Positions 63,855-64,000 of a stretch of DNA of 64,000 nt are shown here, one piece after another (position 1 is the stretch's first letter; each line of letters opens with the position of its first letter). The notes beneath the pieces are model-generated. The model was given only the letters and a program-made list of their open reading frames with translations, did not search any database and had not been told where the DNA came from. The position numbers were made by a program, and so were the translations under genes. The DNA is from Corynebacterium glyciniphilum AJ 3170 (lineage in GTDB: Bacteria > Actinomycetota > Actinomycetes > Mycobacteriales > Mycobacteriaceae): assembly GCF_000626675.1 (NCBI RefSeq), contig NZ_CP006842.1, forward strand, positions 806,001 to 870,000, given 5' to 3'.

Positions 63855-63880
63855 CACTTGGCAGGGTAGAGTGCCAAGTG
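63851..63880. promoter_or_regulatory. CIRCE element (HrcA operator) upstream of groES
   Basis: CTAGCACTT-N9-GAGTGCCAA (63851-63877) matches CIRCE (TTAGCACTC-N9-GAGTGCTAA) with small changes, and covers the tsaD stop codon. A second, perfect inverted repeat, CACTTGGCA-N8-TGCCAAGTG (63855-63880), overlaps it and could act as the tsaD terminator or a further operator. Confidence 0.85.
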
Positions 63881-63990
63881 GTTGTGTGACACACAGTTGT
63901 TCACCCGCGACGACGGCTGTGCAGGATATACCAACCGGAACACAAGACAATTCCGATCACTGCATGTACGCAAACACGGAGGTATTCAAC

Positions 63991-64000
63991 GTGGCTAACG
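63991..64000 (+). CDS. groES: Start of the co-chaperonin GroES gene (cut by the window end)
   Basis: GTG-GCT-AAC follows CGGAGG by eight bases and would encode Met-Ala-Asn, the usual actinobacterial GroES start. Only three codons are visible. A CIRCE operator lies 114 bases upstream, as expected for groES. Confidence 0.75.

Noticed and set aside
1..64000. CRISPR arrays, insertion sequences, prophage genes, tRNA or rRNA genes
   Set aside because: No regularly spaced repeats, transposase, integrase, phage structural genes or tRNA-like cloverleaf were seen on reading both strands.

Overview
The window is a high-GC actinobacterial chromosome segment that looks like Corynebacterium. Four things point there: split ribosomal-protein operons with an fdhD/fdhF block between rplE and rpsH, an ESX-4 type VII secretion locus next to rplM-rpsI-glmM, many starts that fit leaderless transcripts, and a lldP-lldD/lldR lactate module. 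No rRNA, tRNA, insertion sequence, prophage or CRISPR array was recognised. Species cannot be settled from the sequence alone.

Layout. 1-1.2 kb: a small secreted protein and an empty AT-richer stretch. 1.2-2.6 kb: first part of the spc operon (rplN-rplX-rplE), closed by a strong terminator. 2.6-19.7 kb: a molybdenum-cofactor and formate island with moaA, modAB (no modC), moeA, a LysR regulator, HPP and FNT membrane proteins, a second moeA, mobA, moaD, moaC, mog/moaB, moaE, moeZ, fdhD, fdhF and a DUF6457 protein. Two apparent passengers sit in it: a PPOX flavin protein and a DUF559/AbiEi-like protein. 19.7-23 kb: an orphan heme-binding lipoprotein (HmuT-like), a nucleosidase and an E. coli-type PurF. 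23.4-33.2 kb: the rest of spc plus the alpha operon (rpsH-rplF-rplR-rpsE-rpmD-rplO, secY-adk-map, infA, rpsM-rpsK-rpsD-rpoA-rplQ). 33.4-37.7 kb: a DUF998 membrane protein, truA, mgtE and an Acr3-like transporter. 37.8-51.6 kb: ESX-4 (EccE-position protein, eccB, mycP, eccD, eccC, Rv3446c-like protein), then an inserted lactate module (lldD, lldP, lldR), then two WXG100 genes. 51.8-57.4 kb: rplM-rpsI, glmM, an ESX-linked three-gene operon and a divergent hydrolase-like protein. 57.6-64 kb: glmS, an alr-tsaE fusion, a tsaB-rimI-tsaD triple fusion, a CIRCE element and the first codons of groES.

How it fits together. The Moco island encodes pterin synthesis (MoaA, MoaC, MoaD/MoaE, MoeZ), molybdate uptake and insertion (ModAB, Mog, MoeA), nucleotide attachment (MobA) and sulfuration (FdhD), apparently for the cytoplasmic formate dehydrogenase FdhF; the FNT channel may supply formate. 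The ESX-4 genes encode a membrane secretion machine, its mycosin and its WXG100 pair. The WXG100 pair and the uncharacterised operon at 54.5-56.5 kb share a near-identical ECF-sigma-type promoter (GGAAC, 18 bases, GTCTC), which suggests one regulon. The last block joins cell-wall precursor enzymes (GlmM, GlmS, Alr) with four t6A-related domains carried on two fused polypeptides.

Strongest leads: the paired ECF promoters and the operon they mark, the Alr-TsaE and TsaB-RimI-TsaD fusions, the molybdate ABC transporter without a local ATPase, the E. coli-type PurF in the ribosomal-operon gap, and at least 14 genes with a TANNNT hexamer 6-8 bases before the start codon.
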